The notes below the pieces were generated by a model, which saw only the letters and a list, made by a program, of their open reading frames with translations, did not search any database and was not told the origin of the DNA. The position numbers and the translations under genes are program-made. This document shows, in pieces, positions 48,179 through 56,980 of a DNA stretch of 64,000 nt. The DNA comes from Acinetobacter sp. NCu2D-2. Its GTDB lineage: Bacteria; Pseudomonadota; Gammaproteobacteria; Pseudomonadales; Moraxellaceae. Location of the stretch: contig NZ_CP015594.1 in the NCBI RefSeq assembly GCF_001647675.1, forward strand, positions 1,302,001 through 1,366,000, read 5' to 3'. Numbering within the stretch: the stretch's first letter is position 1; every line of letters starts with the position of its first letter.

Positions 48179-49051
48179 ATGATTCAATCTGTCGCATTTA
48201 TTGGTTTAGGGGCAATGGGTTATCGCATGGCAGCGCATCTCCCTAAACATTTTGAACAAGTTCTGGTGTGGAACCGTAATTTTGCAAAAGCTAAACAACA
48301 TGCTGCAATGTACGGTACGCAAGCTGTTTCTTTACAAGATGCCGTTCAAGCCGATGTGATTTTTTCATGCTTACCCACAAGTGCAGATGTTGAGCAATTA
48401 CTGGCGGATCTTCAATTAAAATCAGGCAGTATTTGGGTAGATTGCACCAGTGGTGTTCCCGAATCTGCTAAAAAATTGGCTCAACAACTCAAAAAAGACG
48501 GCGTCTATTTCCTTGATGCACCTGTCAGTGGTCAAACCATTGGTGCAGAAAAAGGCACACTCACTGTCATGATTGGTGGTGATGCTGCAGCATTCCAAAA
48601 AGCACTGCCTGCGATTCAGGCATTTGGTGGTTTGATTAAGCATGTCGGTGAATCTGGCGCTGGTTTTGCAGTTAAAGCGGTCAACAATATGTTAATGGCT
48701 GTAAATTTATGTGCCGTTGCTGAAGGCTTTACCACGCTTAAAGCACATGGAGTTGAACTGAGTGAAGCCTTAGATTGTATCAATGCTTCGAGTGGTAAAA
48801 GCATGGTGACAGAAACGATTTTCCCACAACGAGTGCTTACTCGTGAATTTCCTGTAACCTTTGCCCTGCCACTTCTTGCTAAGGATACAGGCATTGCTTT
48901 AGATCTTGCCCGTGAAGCCAAACTTGCAACACCGGTACTGGCTACTGCACGAAATATGATTCAAGCAGCAAACGCTTCATCGGATAATGTTGTTGATTTT
49001 TCAAGTGCTGTCAAAATGTATGAATCATGGAGTAAAATCACACTTGAGTAA
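48179..49051 (+). CDS. NAD(P)-dependent beta-hydroxyacid dehydrogenase
   Basis: A protein of 290 residues of the 3-hydroxyisobutyrate dehydrogenase family. It has FIGLGAMGYRMAAHL (GxGxxG, 8-22), the substrate motif DAPVSGQTIGAEKGTLTVMIGG (about 116-137), VKAVNNMLMAVNLCAVAEG with the catalytic lysine (about 163), and KDTGIALDLAREA (cofactor-binding). The start has GAGGG. The precise substrate (3-hydroxyisobutyrate, tartronate semialdehyde or other) cannot be told. It is in the same unit as the preceding hydrolase, so it may act on a hydroxyacid that the hydrolase releases; this is inference. Confidence 0.9.
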   Translation: MIQSVAFIGLGAMGYRMAAHLPKHFEQVLVWNRNFAKAKQHAAMYGTQAVSLQDAVQADVIFSCLPTSADVEQLLADLQLKSGSIWVDCTSGVPESAKKLAQQLKKDGVYFLDAPVSGQTIGAEKGTLTVMIGGDAAAFQKALPAIQAFGGLIKHVGESGAGFAVKAVNNMLMAVNLCAVAEGFTTLKAHGVELSEALDCINASSGKSMVTETIFPQRVLTREFPVTFALPLLAKDTGIALDLAREAKLATPVLATARNMIQAANASSDNVVDFSSAVKMYESWSKITLE

Positions 49052-49133
49052 TATCTCGCCATTGAATAATCATAATTAAACCGCAATATTGTGTGTAAAT
49101 AGGCACATGAAGTGAACATTTAAAGGAACTCTC

Positions 49134-49400
49134 ATGAACAAATTTTCTGTTGCAGCTGTAATGAGTCTAGCGACTTTGTTTGGGGCTTCAACTACGGTTT
49201 TTGCATCTGAACAAGAATGCAAAAAGTTAAAAAATGAGCATGACATCATCTATGCAGCGAAAGGCTTCTGCTTTAAAGACCCTGAAGCAAAAGCGAAATT
49301 CAATGATGAATGTCGCACACCAAACCCGAAATTCAATGAAAAAGAGAAACAAAAGCTTGACGAGATTAAACAACGTCAGAAAGAATTGAACTGTAAATAA
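49134..49400 (+). CDS. Small secreted YARHG-like protein
   Basis: A secreted protein of 88 residues. The signal peptide is MNKFSVAAVMSLATLFGASTTVFAS. The mature 63 residues have IIYAAKGFCFKDPEAKAKFN, a form of the YARHG domain (Y-A-R-H-G-Y-x-F), and four cysteines (C29, C46, C59, C87), which could form two disulfides. It ends in a charged helix. The family is extracellular or periplasmic; no function is known. AAAGGA precedes the start. It is 30 bases upstream of the HIT gene and may be co-transcribed. Confidence 0.78.
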   Translation: MNKFSVAAVMSLATLFGASTTVFASEQECKKLKNEHDIIYAAKGFCFKDPEAKAKFNDECRTPNPKFNEKEKQKLDEIKQRQKELNCK

Positions 49401-49430
49401 TACGTGTTCAAAACATTCAAGGAATAAATC

Positions 49431-49844
49431 ATGACATATGATGATCAGAATATTTTTGCAAGAATTTTGCGTGGTGAACTCCCTGCAATTAAAGTCTATG
49501 AAGATGATCAAGTTCTTGCATTTATGGACATCATGCCTCAGGCAGAGGGTCACACTTTGGTGATTCCAAAAACACCTGCAGTGACCTTACTTGATTTAGC
49601 TCCTGAAGCTGCGGCTTATACCATTCAAATCGTGCAAAAAGTGGCGAAAGCCATTGAAAAAGCCTTAGGTGCTGAAGGCATTGTGTTAATGCAACTTTCA
49701 GGTGCTGCAGCCGGTCAAACTGTTCCTCATGTGCATTTCCATTTAATTCCAAGCTCTATTCATGAACTTGGTAAACATGCCGCACAAATGGGTGACCAAG
49801 ACAAAATTAAAGTGCTTGCTGAAAAAATCAAAGCAGCACTTTAA
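49431..49844 (+). CDS. HIT family protein
   Basis: A nucleotide hydrolase/transferase of 137 residues. The histidine triad HVHFHLI occupies 100-106 (H100, H102, H104), preceded by GQTVPHVHFH. N-terminal IFARILRGELPAIKVYEDDQVLAFMDIMPQAEGHTLVIPK matches the HINT/PKCI subgroup, so it probably removes AMP from adenosine phosphoramidates. AAGGA precedes the ATG. A terminator follows. Confidence 0.92.
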   Translation: MTYDDQNIFARILRGELPAIKVYEDDQVLAFMDIMPQAEGHTLVIPKTPAVTLLDLAPEAAAYTIQIVQKVAKAIEKALGAEGIVLMQLSGAAAGQTVPHVHFHLIPSSIHELGKHAAQMGDQDKIKVLAEKIKAAL

Positions 49845-49861
49845 TTTTCTCAACTGATTTA

Positions 49862-49887
49862 TAAAAGGAGCCTCGGCTCCTTTTTAT
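49862..49887 (+). terminator. Intrinsic terminator of HIT gene
   Basis: The stem AAAGGAGCC / GGCTCCTTT has a TC loop and a T tract. Confidence 0.9.
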
Positions 49888-50142
49888 TTATGTATCCATT
49901 TATTTTTCTAACGCAAATTCATTGATTGTCACTCATATTCAATGCTGCATGTTTTTATGACAACAACATGACCAATAAACGACAAAGTTAATAAATTAAC
50001 ATTTTGATTATATTTAATTTTATTGAAATATTTCTTTAACCATACTGTCTTATTCATCATCAATACTGAGCACCAATAGAGATGTAGCGATCAACGTCAC
50101 TACAGAGATTCAAGACCACCGAAGTCTTTATTGGAGCACACA

Positions 50143-51198
50143 ATGAAAAAAACCTTTATCGCATTTACGCTTGGGGCAACCGTATTCACACCCATCCTTG
50201 CATCTGCTGCAGATGTAAAAATTTATGGACGCGCGCATGTTTCACTGGATTATTTAGATGATGGTCAAGAGTATCGCGATGTCAACCTATCTTCAAATTC
50301 ATCACGTATTGGTTTTAAAGCTGAACACCAACTTGAAAATGATATGACCGTGTTTGGACAAATTGAACAGGAAATTAATTTTGCTTCCGCAAGCAAAGAT
50401 TCTAAAGGTGTTGATTTTGCGACACGCGACACCTTTGTTGGTCTCAAAGGTAATTTTGGACAGGTGAAAGTTGGACGCTTCGATAGTCCGTTTAAAGTGG
50501 CTCGAAATCCCGTGAATTACTTTGGAGATATGGTGGGTGATGTGCGTAATGTCACCCGTGTAGGTAATCAAAAGTTCGATGAACGCAATGAAAATACCAT
50601 TGAATATAAATCTCCAAACTTTGCTGGTGGATTTAATGTCGCCGCTGCTGTATCCATGCATTCAGCAACGGGTATTGCTAAAGATGCAGACGGATCAGAT
50701 CAAGATGACAACAAAGCCTATGATCTTGCACTCACCTATAAAAATGGTCCTAGCGATATTGCTGTTGCTTATGAGAAATATGAAGAAAACTCAATTGAAG
50801 CGAAAGCACGTCATGCAATTCGTGTTGCTGGCGCATATGACATCTCAGAGCAATTCAAGCTTGGTGCGCTCTATCAACACTCCAAAGTCAATAACGAAGA
50901 TCAAAATGCATCCATCTACGGCGTTGCAGGTGAATATAAATTGGCACCTAAAACCACACTGCGTGGAGAATACTTTTACCGTGATGTCGACATTGATGAT
51001 GCAAACTCAAGTTTAATCGCAATTGGTGTAGAACATCGACTCGATAAAGACGTACGCCTTTATGCAAATTTGGCAACCATGCTCAATGATGACAATGCAA
51101 ATTTAACACCATGGAAAGAAGGTCGTAGTGCACAAATTTCAGGTGCTACAGGAGAAAATGCAACTGCATTATCACTAGGTTTCCGCTACGACTTTTAA
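50143..51198 (+). CDS. Porin (Gram-negative type)
   Basis: An outer-membrane beta-barrel of 351 residues. The ATG at 50143 is preferred over the TTG four codons earlier because GGAG lies before it. The signal peptide MKKTFIAFTLGATVFTPILASA is cut at ASA-AD. The mature part starts DVKIYGRAHVSLDYLDD with SSRIGFK, typical of general porins (OmpC/PhoE type). It has LKGNFGQVKVGRFDSPF (the conserved loop 3 region) and the C-terminal GFRYDF, ending in the phenylalanine needed by the Bam machine. The strand pattern fits 16 strands. Specificity is not evident. Confidence 0.92.
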   Translation: MKKTFIAFTLGATVFTPILASAADVKIYGRAHVSLDYLDDGQEYRDVNLSSNSSRIGFKAEHQLENDMTVFGQIEQEINFASASKDSKGVDFATRDTFVGLKGNFGQVKVGRFDSPFKVARNPVNYFGDMVGDVRNVTRVGNQKFDERNENTIEYKSPNFAGGFNVAAAVSMHSATGIAKDADGSDQDDNKAYDLALTYKNGPSDIAVAYEKYEENSIEAKARHAIRVAGAYDISEQFKLGALYQHSKVNNEDQNASIYGVAGEYKLAPKTTLRGEYFYRDVDIDDANSSLIAIGVEHRLDKDVRLYANLATMLNDDNANLTPWKEGRSAQISGATGENATALSLGFRYDF

Positions 51199-51215
51199 CT
51201 TAAAAAGATTTTAAC

Positions 51216-51242
51216 AAGGACACCATTTTGATGTCCTTTTTT
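51216..51242 (+). terminator. Intrinsic terminator of porin gene
   Basis: The stem AAGGACA / TGTCCTT has a nine-base loop and a T tract, 17 bases past the stop. Confidence 0.85.
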
Positions 51243-51382
51243 ATTCAATATTTAAAACCAAGTAAAACAATCAAGATTAAATATTATTATAATTATATTC
51301 CAACCATTTTAATCAGGTATTAAATATAAGTAATTTAGTCAACTTTAAAATAAGATAAATTATTATAAGACGAATGAATAAA

Positions 51383-51397
51383 TGATAATAATTATCA
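51383..51397 (+). promoter_or_regulatory. Consensus Fur box upstream of the cyd operon
   Basis: TGATAAT-A-ATTATCA is a perfect 7-1-7 match to the Fur consensus half-site arrangement, and the palindrome extends one base on each side. It lies 131 bases upstream of cydP and beyond the terminator of the porin gene, so cyd is the only plus-strand target. The rest of the 330-base gap is AT-rich, with an inverted repeat TTGTTT/AAACAA at 51487-51506. No clear -10/-35 was placed. Confidence 0.65.
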
Positions 51398-51528
51398 TCA
51401 AACAATCATTATTTATCTTATTAAATCAATAACTTAAAAATATATATTTGTTTAAACTGTGCCGTCTATTTATTTTTATTATTGTTTTGTTTAATAATAT
51501 AAACAAGCAATAAAAACAGGCTTATTTT

Positions 51529-51720
51529 ATGAGCTTAGTTCCTAAAAATTTAAACCAAAAAGCAGTACGAGATATTACTGTGATTTTAATTATTAAAGTT
51601 TCTTTACTCTTAGTAATTAAAAACATTTGGTTTGATGCCCCTACGATCCCAAAGAATTTTGACACTCAAGTTGCTGAGCATATTGCAGGCAATACACCCT
51701 TAAACAAGGAGACACGTTGA
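51529..51720 (+). CDS. cydP: Cytochrome bd oxidase small subunit CydP
   Basis: A one-helix protein of 63 residues. A basic N-terminus ([11 protein letters not shown]) precedes [19 protein letters not shown]. This fits the small CydP subunit/assembly factor found just upstream of cydA in many proteobacteria. The stop overlaps the cydA start by one base, TGATG, so translation is coupled. Identification rests on size, topology and position. Confidence 0.82.
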   Translation: MSLVPKNLNQKAVRDITVILIIKVSLLLVIKNIWFDAPTIPKNFDTQVAEHIAGNTPLNKETR

Positions 51721-53306
51721 TGATTTCTGAAAGCGTGGTCGATTTATCGCGGTTCCAATTTGCTATGACCGCGATGTATCACTTTTTATTTGTACCGTTA
51801 ACTTTAGGTCTCGCATTTTTGCTTGCCATTATGGAAACCACCTATGTGATTTCTGGTAAGGAAATTTATAAAGATATGACCAAGTTTTGGGGAAAGTTAT
51901 TCGGTATTAACTTCGCCTTGGGTGTAACCACTGGTCTGACTATGGAATTCCAGTTTGGTACCAACTGGGCTTATTACTCTCATTATGTCGGTGATATTTT
52001 CGGTGCACCCCTAGCGATTGAAGGTTTAATGGCTTTCTTCCTTGAATCAACATTTATTGGCTTATTCTTCTTTGGCTGGGATCGCCTGTCTAAAGTTCAA
52101 CATTTGGGGGTAACTTGGTTAGTTGCACTCGGTTCAAATATGTCTGCACTTTGGATTTTGGTTGCCAACGGTTGGATGCAAAACCCAGTTGGTTCTGCAT
52201 TTAACTATGAAACCATGCGTATGGAATTAATTGATTTCGGTGCACTGATTTTTAACCCAGTTGCCCAAGTCAAATTTGTTCACACCGTTTCAGCCGGTTA
52301 TGTAACGGGTGCTATTTTCGTATTAGCGATTTCAAGTTACTACTTACTCAAAAAACGTGACTTACCTTTTGCTCGCCGTTCATTCGCGATTGCAGCCATC
52401 TTTGGTTTAGCATCCACACTTTCAGTGATTCTACTAGGTGATGAATCAGGTTATGAAATTGGTGACGTACAAAAAACTAAACTTGCTGCGATTGAAGCTG
52501 AATGGGAAACAGAACCTGCACCAGCTGCTTTCACCTTGTTTGGTTTCCCAAATCAAGACACCATGCGTACCGATTATGCAGTGAAAATTCCATATGTCAT
52601 GGGGATTATTGCCACTCGCTCTACTGATACTCAAGTAATGGGGATTAAAGACCTGATTGAGCAGCACGAAGCACGTATCCGTAACGGTATGGTAGCTTAT
52701 TCACAACTTGAACAATTACGCGCAGGTGACAATTCGGAAGAACTTAAAGCTGCATTTGCTGAAACACAAAAAGACTTAGGCTATGGCTTACTTCTTAAAA
52801 AATATACATCCAATGTAGTCGATGCGTCTGAAGAGCAAATCAAAGCTGCTGCTAAAGACACCATTCCACATGTACCAAGCTTGTTCTGGTCATTCCGTGC
52901 CATGGTGGCATCTGGTTTCTTGATGTTGCTCTTGTTTGTACTTGCAGCTTTTGCTGTCGCAAAACGTAATGCAGAAGATAAACCTTGGTTACTTCGTTTT
53001 GCACTATTTGCCTTACCTCTCCCTTGGATTGCAGCACAAACAGGTTGGTATGTCGCTGAAGCTGGTCGTCAACCATGGACTATTGGTGAAGTGCTTCCTA
53101 CTCACTTATCCGCATCGAGCTTAAGTACAGGCGATGTGATGGGTTCAATTCTCGCATTGGCTGCCTTCTATACAGTATTACTCATCATCGAAATGTATCT
53201 GATGATTAAATTCTCACGCCTTGGCCCAAGTTCTTTACATACAGGTAAATACCATTTTGAAAAACTTGAAGCAGCTAAAAAGGCAAATGAGGAGATTCAA
53301 GCATGA
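51720..53306 (+). CDS. cydA: Cytochrome bd ubiquinol oxidase subunit I
   Basis: The large subunit of the bd-type quinol:oxygen oxidoreductase, which binds haems b558, b595 and d in the inner membrane. It has 528 residues from this ATG; a TTG directly before it is in frame. The haem ligand His near the N-terminus is in [13 protein letters not shown], the second His is in [14 protein letters not shown], and the Q-loop follows [21 protein letters not shown]. The later Glu/Met region is around residues 380-400. Nine hydrophobic segments fit the family. AAGGAG lies upstream within cydP. The length is close to E. coli CydA (522), with a long Q-loop. Confidence 0.97.
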   Translation: MISESVVDLSRFQFAMTAMYHFLFVPLTLGLAFLLAIMETTYVISGKEIYKDMTKFWGKLFGINFALGVTTGLTMEFQFGTNWAYYSHYVGDIFGAPLAIEGLMAFFLESTFIGLFFFGWDRLSKVQHLGVTWLVALGSNMSALWILVANGWMQNPVGSAFNYETMRMELIDFGALIFNPVAQVKFVHTVSAGYVTGAIFVLAISSYYLLKKRDLPFARRSFAIAAIFGLASTLSVILLGDESGYEIGDVQKTKLAAIEAEWETEPAPAAFTLFGFPNQDTMRTDYAVKIPYVMGIIATRSTDTQVMGIKDLIEQHEARIRNGMVAYSQLEQLRAGDNSEELKAAFAETQKDLGYGLLLKKYTSNVVDASEEQIKAAAKDTIPHVPSLFWSFRAMVASGFLMLLLFVLAAFAVAKRNAEDKPWLLRFALFALPLPWIAAQTGWYVAEAGRQPWTIGEVLPTHLSASSLSTGDVMGSILALAAFYTVLLIIEMYLMIKFSRLGPSSLHTGKYHFEKLEAAKKANEEIQA

Positions 53307-54448
53307 TTGAATATGAATTACTCAAAATCATTTGGTGGGTCTTGGTCGGTGTACTCCTCATTGGCTTTGCCCTCACCGACGGCTTCGATATGGGCTCAAT
53401 GGCGATCATGCCATTTGTAGGTAAAACAGATGATGAGCGTCGTGCCGCAATTAATACCATCGCCCCACACTGGGACGGTAACCAAGTTTGGTTTATTACT
53501 GCAGGTGGTGCGTTATTCGCTGCATGGCCAATGGTCTATGCCACTGCCTTCTCAGGCATGTACTGGGCACTTCTTCTCGTTTTATTTGCCTTATTCTTAA
53601 GACCTGTCGGTTTTGACTATCGATCTAAACTTGAAAATACCCAATGGCGTAATTCTTGGGACTGGGGACTTGCTGTCGGTGGTGCTGTACCTGCCTTAGT
53701 CTTTGGTGTGGCATTTGGCAATATGTTCTTAGGTGTACCATTTACTTTAGATGAAACTGTACGTTCAATGTATACAGGTAGCTTCTTTGCCCTACTCAAC
53801 CCATTTGCAATTGTTTGTGGTTTAGTTAGCTTATCTATGCTCTGTGCTCACGGCGGTGCATGGCTCATGCTGCGTACTGATGGCGCATTGCGTCAACGGT
53901 CTGCCAAAGCAACACAAATCATGGGCATTGTTTACTTGGTTTGCTTTATTGTTGTAGGTCTATGGTTGTATTTTGGTGGCATTCAAGGTTATACCTTGGT
54001 TCAACCTTTCGATACCAATGCAGCAGCTAACCCACTTGCAAAACAAGTCTTAACTGACGCAAATCCAGGTTGGATGAATAACTATACGACTTATCCAATC
54101 ACTAAAATCGCACCAATCGCAGGTATTTTAGGTGGGTTGATTGTTGTGTTTGCAGCCTCTAAAGCAAAAGCAGGATTAACGTTCTTAGGCACAAGTTTGG
54201 CTGTGATCGGAACCATCTTAACTGCAGGTTTTGCTTTGTTCCCATTCCTCATGCCATCAAGCTTAAATCCTGTTTCAAGCTTAACTATGTGGGATGCGGT
54301 ATCGAGTCAAAAAACATTGACTGTGATGACCGTGGCAGCATGTATCTTCGTACCAACAATTTTGTGCTACACCACTTGGTGTTACTACAAAATGTGGGGA
54401 GTGGTTACCAACAAACACATTCAAGAGAATTCACACAGCCTGTACTAA
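53303..54448 (+). CDS. cydB: Cytochrome bd ubiquinol oxidase subunit II
   Basis: The second large subunit, 381 residues with about eight to nine hydrophobic segments. It starts at an ATGA overlap with cydA (four bases). [28 protein letters not shown], then [22 protein letters not shown], are the CydB signatures. [17 protein letters not shown] closes the family's last conserved block. The length matches E. coli CydB (379). Confidence 0.97.
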   Translation: MIEYELLKIIWWVLVGVLLIGFALTDGFDMGSMAIMPFVGKTDDERRAAINTIAPHWDGNQVWFITAGGALFAAWPMVYATAFSGMYWALLLVLFALFLRPVGFDYRSKLENTQWRNSWDWGLAVGGAVPALVFGVAFGNMFLGVPFTLDETVRSMYTGSFFALLNPFAIVCGLVSLSMLCAHGGAWLMLRTDGALRQRSAKATQIMGIVYLVCFIVVGLWLYFGGIQGYTLVQPFDTNAAANPLAKQVLTDANPGWMNNYTTYPITKIAPIAGILGGLIVVFAASKAKAGLTFLGTSLAVIGTILTAGFALFPFLMPSSLNPVSSLTMWDAVSSQKTLTVMTVAACIFVPTILCYTTWCYYKMWGVVTNKHIQENSHSLY

Positions 54449-54456
54449 GGCTGTGT
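54433..54456 (+). other. Hairpin between cydB and cydX
   Basis: ACACAGCC pairs perfectly with GGCTGTGT over an eight-base loop that contains the cydB stop codon. It is not followed by a T tract, so it is not a terminator. It could stabilise the mRNA end or adjust cydX translation, just upstream of the AAGGAG of cydX. Confidence 0.45.
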
Positions 54457-54473
54457 CTTAAGGAGACTAAATT

Positions 54474-54575
54474 ATGTGGTATTTCGCATGGATTCTCGGG
54501 ATTCTGATGGCATGTTTTGCCGGTGTGCTCAGTGCCCTGTATATCGAACATCATCAAGATTTGGATGAGGAATAA
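54474..54575 (+). CDS. cydX: Cytochrome bd oxidase small subunit CydX
   Basis: A 33-residue one-helix subunit starting MWYFAWILGILMACFAGVL. The MWYFAWxLG start is the CydX/YbgT signature, and the acidic end HHQDLDEE is also usual. AAGGAG precedes the ATG. It lies between cydB and ybgE and is needed for stable haem binding in E. coli. It is too short for many gene callers. Confidence 0.95.
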   Translation: MWYFAWILGILMACFAGVLSALYIEHHQDLDEE

Positions 54576-54578
54576 AAC

Positions 54579-54881
54579 ATGAATGACGCTGCAATTGAAA
54601 AACCATTGAATGAAAAAAAATCCAATCCTTTTGCGATGGTGATTTCCTGCATGTTGGCATTTCCACTTGCAGCCGTTCTTCTCGTTCACCCAGCAGCAAT
54701 GCTTGATGCAGATGGCAGTTATAGTCACAGTGTACTCATGTACATCATGATTGGTATTTCAGGTGGATTTATTCATGGTGTGGGTTTTGTTCCCCGTCAT
54801 TGGTTTTGGAAATGGATTTTTAGTCCATTTCTCTCATGGCCACTCATGCTATGGGGCTATTACACTTGGTTCCTGCATTAA
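54579..54881 (+). CDS. ybgE: Cyd operon protein YbgE
   Basis: An inner-membrane protein of 100 residues, three bases after cydX. It has three hydrophobic segments (FAMVISCMLAFPLAAVLLV, LMYIMIGISGGFIHGVGF, PFLSWPLMLWGYYTWFL). GVGFVPRHWFWKWIFSP matches the conserved YbgE motif. The position after cydX is the family's usual place. The exact role in bd-oxidase assembly is unknown. Confidence 0.9.
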   Translation: MNDAAIEKPLNEKKSNPFAMVISCMLAFPLAAVLLVHPAAMLDADGSYSHSVLMYIMIGISGGFIHGVGFVPRHWFWKWIFSPFLSWPLMLWGYYTWFLH

Positions 54882-54892
54882 CTTCACCAATC

Positions 54893-54921
54893 AAAAAAGC
54901 CCTCGTACGAGGGCTTTTTTA
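54893..54921 (+). terminator. Intrinsic terminator of cyd operon
   Basis: The stem AAAAAAGCCCTCG / CGAGGGCTTTTTT has a TA loop, directly after ybgE. Confidence 0.93.
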
Positions 54922-54983
54922 ATGTAAATATTTGGATTTTCAGATAATATTTAGCTTAATATTTCTTTATAAGACTTCATTCC

Positions 54984-55283
54984 ATGCTGAACATTCTTCT
55001 CAATAAAGCAAAAGATCAGATGAGCCAAGTCAATTTGGCTGACTTGTGGCAACAACATAGCAGCAAAGTAGAACATTTGGTGGTTGATGGTTTGCTTGGC
55101 TTAACGGAAGATAAATTGGTCAATGAAGCTGAAATTCGTGCTGTCATTGCTAAAGTTTATGAACTTTTACCAATGCCTGTACGTTTGGTACTCCCACGAG
55201 ATTTCATCATTAATAAAATTCTTGAACAAAAAGGACCTCTTTTAAATAAAGTCAAAGAAGCCCGTCTAAAACGTAAAAAATAG
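54984..55283 (+). CDS. Hypothetical protein
   Basis: A soluble protein of 99 residues without signal or membrane segment. It is amphipathic-helical: LNILLNKAKDQMSQVNLADLWQQHSSKVEHLVVDGLLGL, then EAEIRAVIAKVYELLPMPVRLVLPRDFIINKIL and the basic tail KVKEARLKRKK. I know no family function, though the sequence is well formed and its codon use resembles the neighbours. It ends two bases from the convergent hypothetical gene at 55286. The upstream region (after the cyd terminator) has no strong promoter that I can place. Confidence 0.65.
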   Translation: MLNILLNKAKDQMSQVNLADLWQQHSSKVEHLVVDGLLGLTEDKLVNEAEIRAVIAKVYELLPMPVRLVLPRDFIINKILEQKGPLLNKVKEARLKRKK

Positions 55284-55285
55284 AC

Positions 55286-55654
55286 TTAATTTTTTTTGGC
55301 TTTTAGCTGAGCTTTACAACCAGTCTCATAGCTCGTACCTAATTCCGCCAATGACTGATTAAATCCATCATCCAATTGGCTGACAAAAGTATATTCTTCT
55401 TGTGCAAACGCCAAATGTTGATTCTTTTTGGAAAAAGCTTTGAGATTTTTAAGTGATGTTGAATAGCTACACGCTTTTTTAATCAAAATTGAAGGATGCT
55501 GTTTCTGATCTAATGCTTCATTTAAATCTGCCAACTTAAGCTCAGCATCTGCATAATATGCTTTATTTTGTTGTTTGAATTGTTCTGTTGTCAGCGGTGC
55601 CGCCCATAGATTTTGACTGATGAAAACCATCAGCACACCCCATATTGTCTTCAT
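55286..55654 (-). CDS. Hypothetical secreted protein
   Basis: A protein of 122 residues. The signal peptide is MKTIWGVLMVFISQNLWAA (cut before PLTT). The mature part is helical, with two cysteines (C62 and C115), and a regular EQFKQQNKAYYADAELKLADLNEALDQ helix. The end is basic (CKAQLKAKKN). I do not recognise the family. GGATG lies before the ATG. It is monocistronic and convergent with the 99-residue gene. Confidence 0.65.
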   Translation of the reverse strand: MKTIWGVLMVFISQNLWAAPLTTEQFKQQNKAYYADAELKLADLNEALDQKQHPSILIKKACSYSTSLKNLKAFSKKNQHLAFAQEEYTFVSQLDDGFNQSLAELGTSYETGCKAQLKAKKN

Positions 55655-55709
55655 TTTAACATCCTAAATTCTTGCTTATTGATTGATTTATAACACATCA
55701 CTATGCATT

Positions 55710-55738
55710 AAAAAAGCCAGCAGATGCTGGCTTTTTTA
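55710..55738 (-). terminator. Intrinsic terminator of rodA
   Basis: The stem AAAAAAGCCAGCA / TGCTGGCTTTTTT has a GA loop, nine bases past the rodA stop. It is symmetric. Confidence 0.9.
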
Positions 55739-55747
55739 ATCAATATT

Positions 55748-56884
55748 CTATCGATGAGTATGAATCGACATAACAATCCCCATGCCTGCCAGCATCGAAA
55801 TTACTGCCGTTCCTCCATAACTCATAAGCGGTAATGGGTCACCTGTTACAGGTAAAATCCCACTGACCATGCCTGAATTTAAGAACACGAAGAAGAAGAA
55901 CGTTAATCCCATAGCACCTGCATATAAACGCCCAAAGTTATGAAAACTTTGCATACCAATAATCAGGCAACGAATAATAATTGCAGCAAACAAACTGAAG
56001 AGTAAAAATACACCAATAAAGCCAAATTCTTCTGCATAAGTTGACATGATAAAGTCAGTATGGTGCTCTGGCAGATAACCCAAATGCGACTGGGTACCAT
56101 TCGAGTAACCTTTACCAGTCACTCCACCTGAACCAATGGCAATTTTGGACTGAATAATATTCCATCCCGCACCCAAAGCATCAGATTCGGGATCGAACAA
56201 AGTTAAAATACGTTTCTTTTGATATTCCTGTAATAAGAACATCCATAACAGCGGTACAGCCAGTGCAAATACTGTCAATGCCCCAATAATAAGACGCCAA
56301 GACATACCACTTAAGAACAGTACAAAAATACCCGGAATAATCAAACCAATATTTAAGTCGGGCTGTAATGCCACCAGTACAAACGGCACACCCAATAATA
56401 TCAAGGCAACAAAAATATGGATGAGTTTAGGCGGAAATGGACGCTGCGAAAAATACCATGCCATCATCAGTGGCATCGCAAACTTCATGACTTCACTTGG
56501 CTGCATACTGCCAATACCTGGCAACGTGATCCAACGTTTTGCACCCAAGCGCGTTTCACCAATCACAAATACCAGTAACAGCATAAAAATACCGAACAAG
56601 TAAAAGTATGGACTAATCGCCTGATAGACCTTCGGAGGAACTTGAGCGCACAGGAACATAACAATGAACCCAACACCAAAACTGATCGCTTGGCGCACCA
56701 CCATGCCTGAGTTTTCAGAGGTCGCACTATAAACCACCATCAAACCCAATGCTGCATTCAATAACAAAAAACAGAGCAACCACGGATCAAGGTGCAGCTT
56801 GGTCCACTTTGAAGAATCGTGTTTAATACTCAATCCATCTCGTGCGGATTGTCGTAAAAAACGATACTGCTGTGAAGGTATCAT
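55748..56884 (-). CDS. rodA: Rod shape-determining peptidoglycan glycosyltransferase RodA
   Basis: A SEDS-family enzyme that polymerises lipid II into glycan in the elongasome, with PBP2 as partner. It has 378 residues from the ATG used here; the frame is open to an ATG at 56959, which adds 25 residues without a clear reason. It has about ten membrane segments. WITLPGIGSMQPSEVMKFAMPL carries the conserved SEDS stretch, LGYLPEHHTDFIMS and EEFGFIG follow, and TGDPLPLMSYGGTAVI closes the active region. The D near LVALQPDLNIGLI is the expected catalytic aspartate. Its usual neighbour mrdA is not adjacent. Confidence 0.94.
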   Translation of the reverse strand: MIPSQQYRFLRQSARDGLSIKHDSSKWTKLHLDPWLLCFLLLNAALGLMVVYSATSENSGMVVRQAISFGVGFIVMFLCAQVPPKVYQAISPYFYLFGIFMLLLVFVIGETRLGAKRWITLPGIGSMQPSEVMKFAMPLMMAWYFSQRPFPPKLIHIFVALILLGVPFVLVALQPDLNIGLIIPGIFVLFLSGMSWRLIIGALTVFALAVPLLWMFLLQEYQKKRILTLFDPESDALGAGWNIIQSKIAIGSGGVTGKGYSNGTQSHLGYLPEHHTDFIMSTYAEEFGFIGVFLLFSLFAAIIIRCLIIGMQSFHNFGRLYAGAMGLTFFFFVFLNSGMVSGILPVTGDPLPLMSYGGTAVISMLAGMGIVMSIHTHR

Positions 56885-56980
56885 TCGCTGAAAACTATTT
56901 AAATTAACAATAGCGAAATTATAAGTGAAAGAACACTTGAATTGAGCACAATGTCTCAATTAATTCTGTAGTTTTGGTTT

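Noticed and set aside
50302..51016. Reading frames of 119 and 145 codons inside the porin gene
   Set aside because: They are out-of-frame shadows of a complete porin with signal peptide and terminal Phe.
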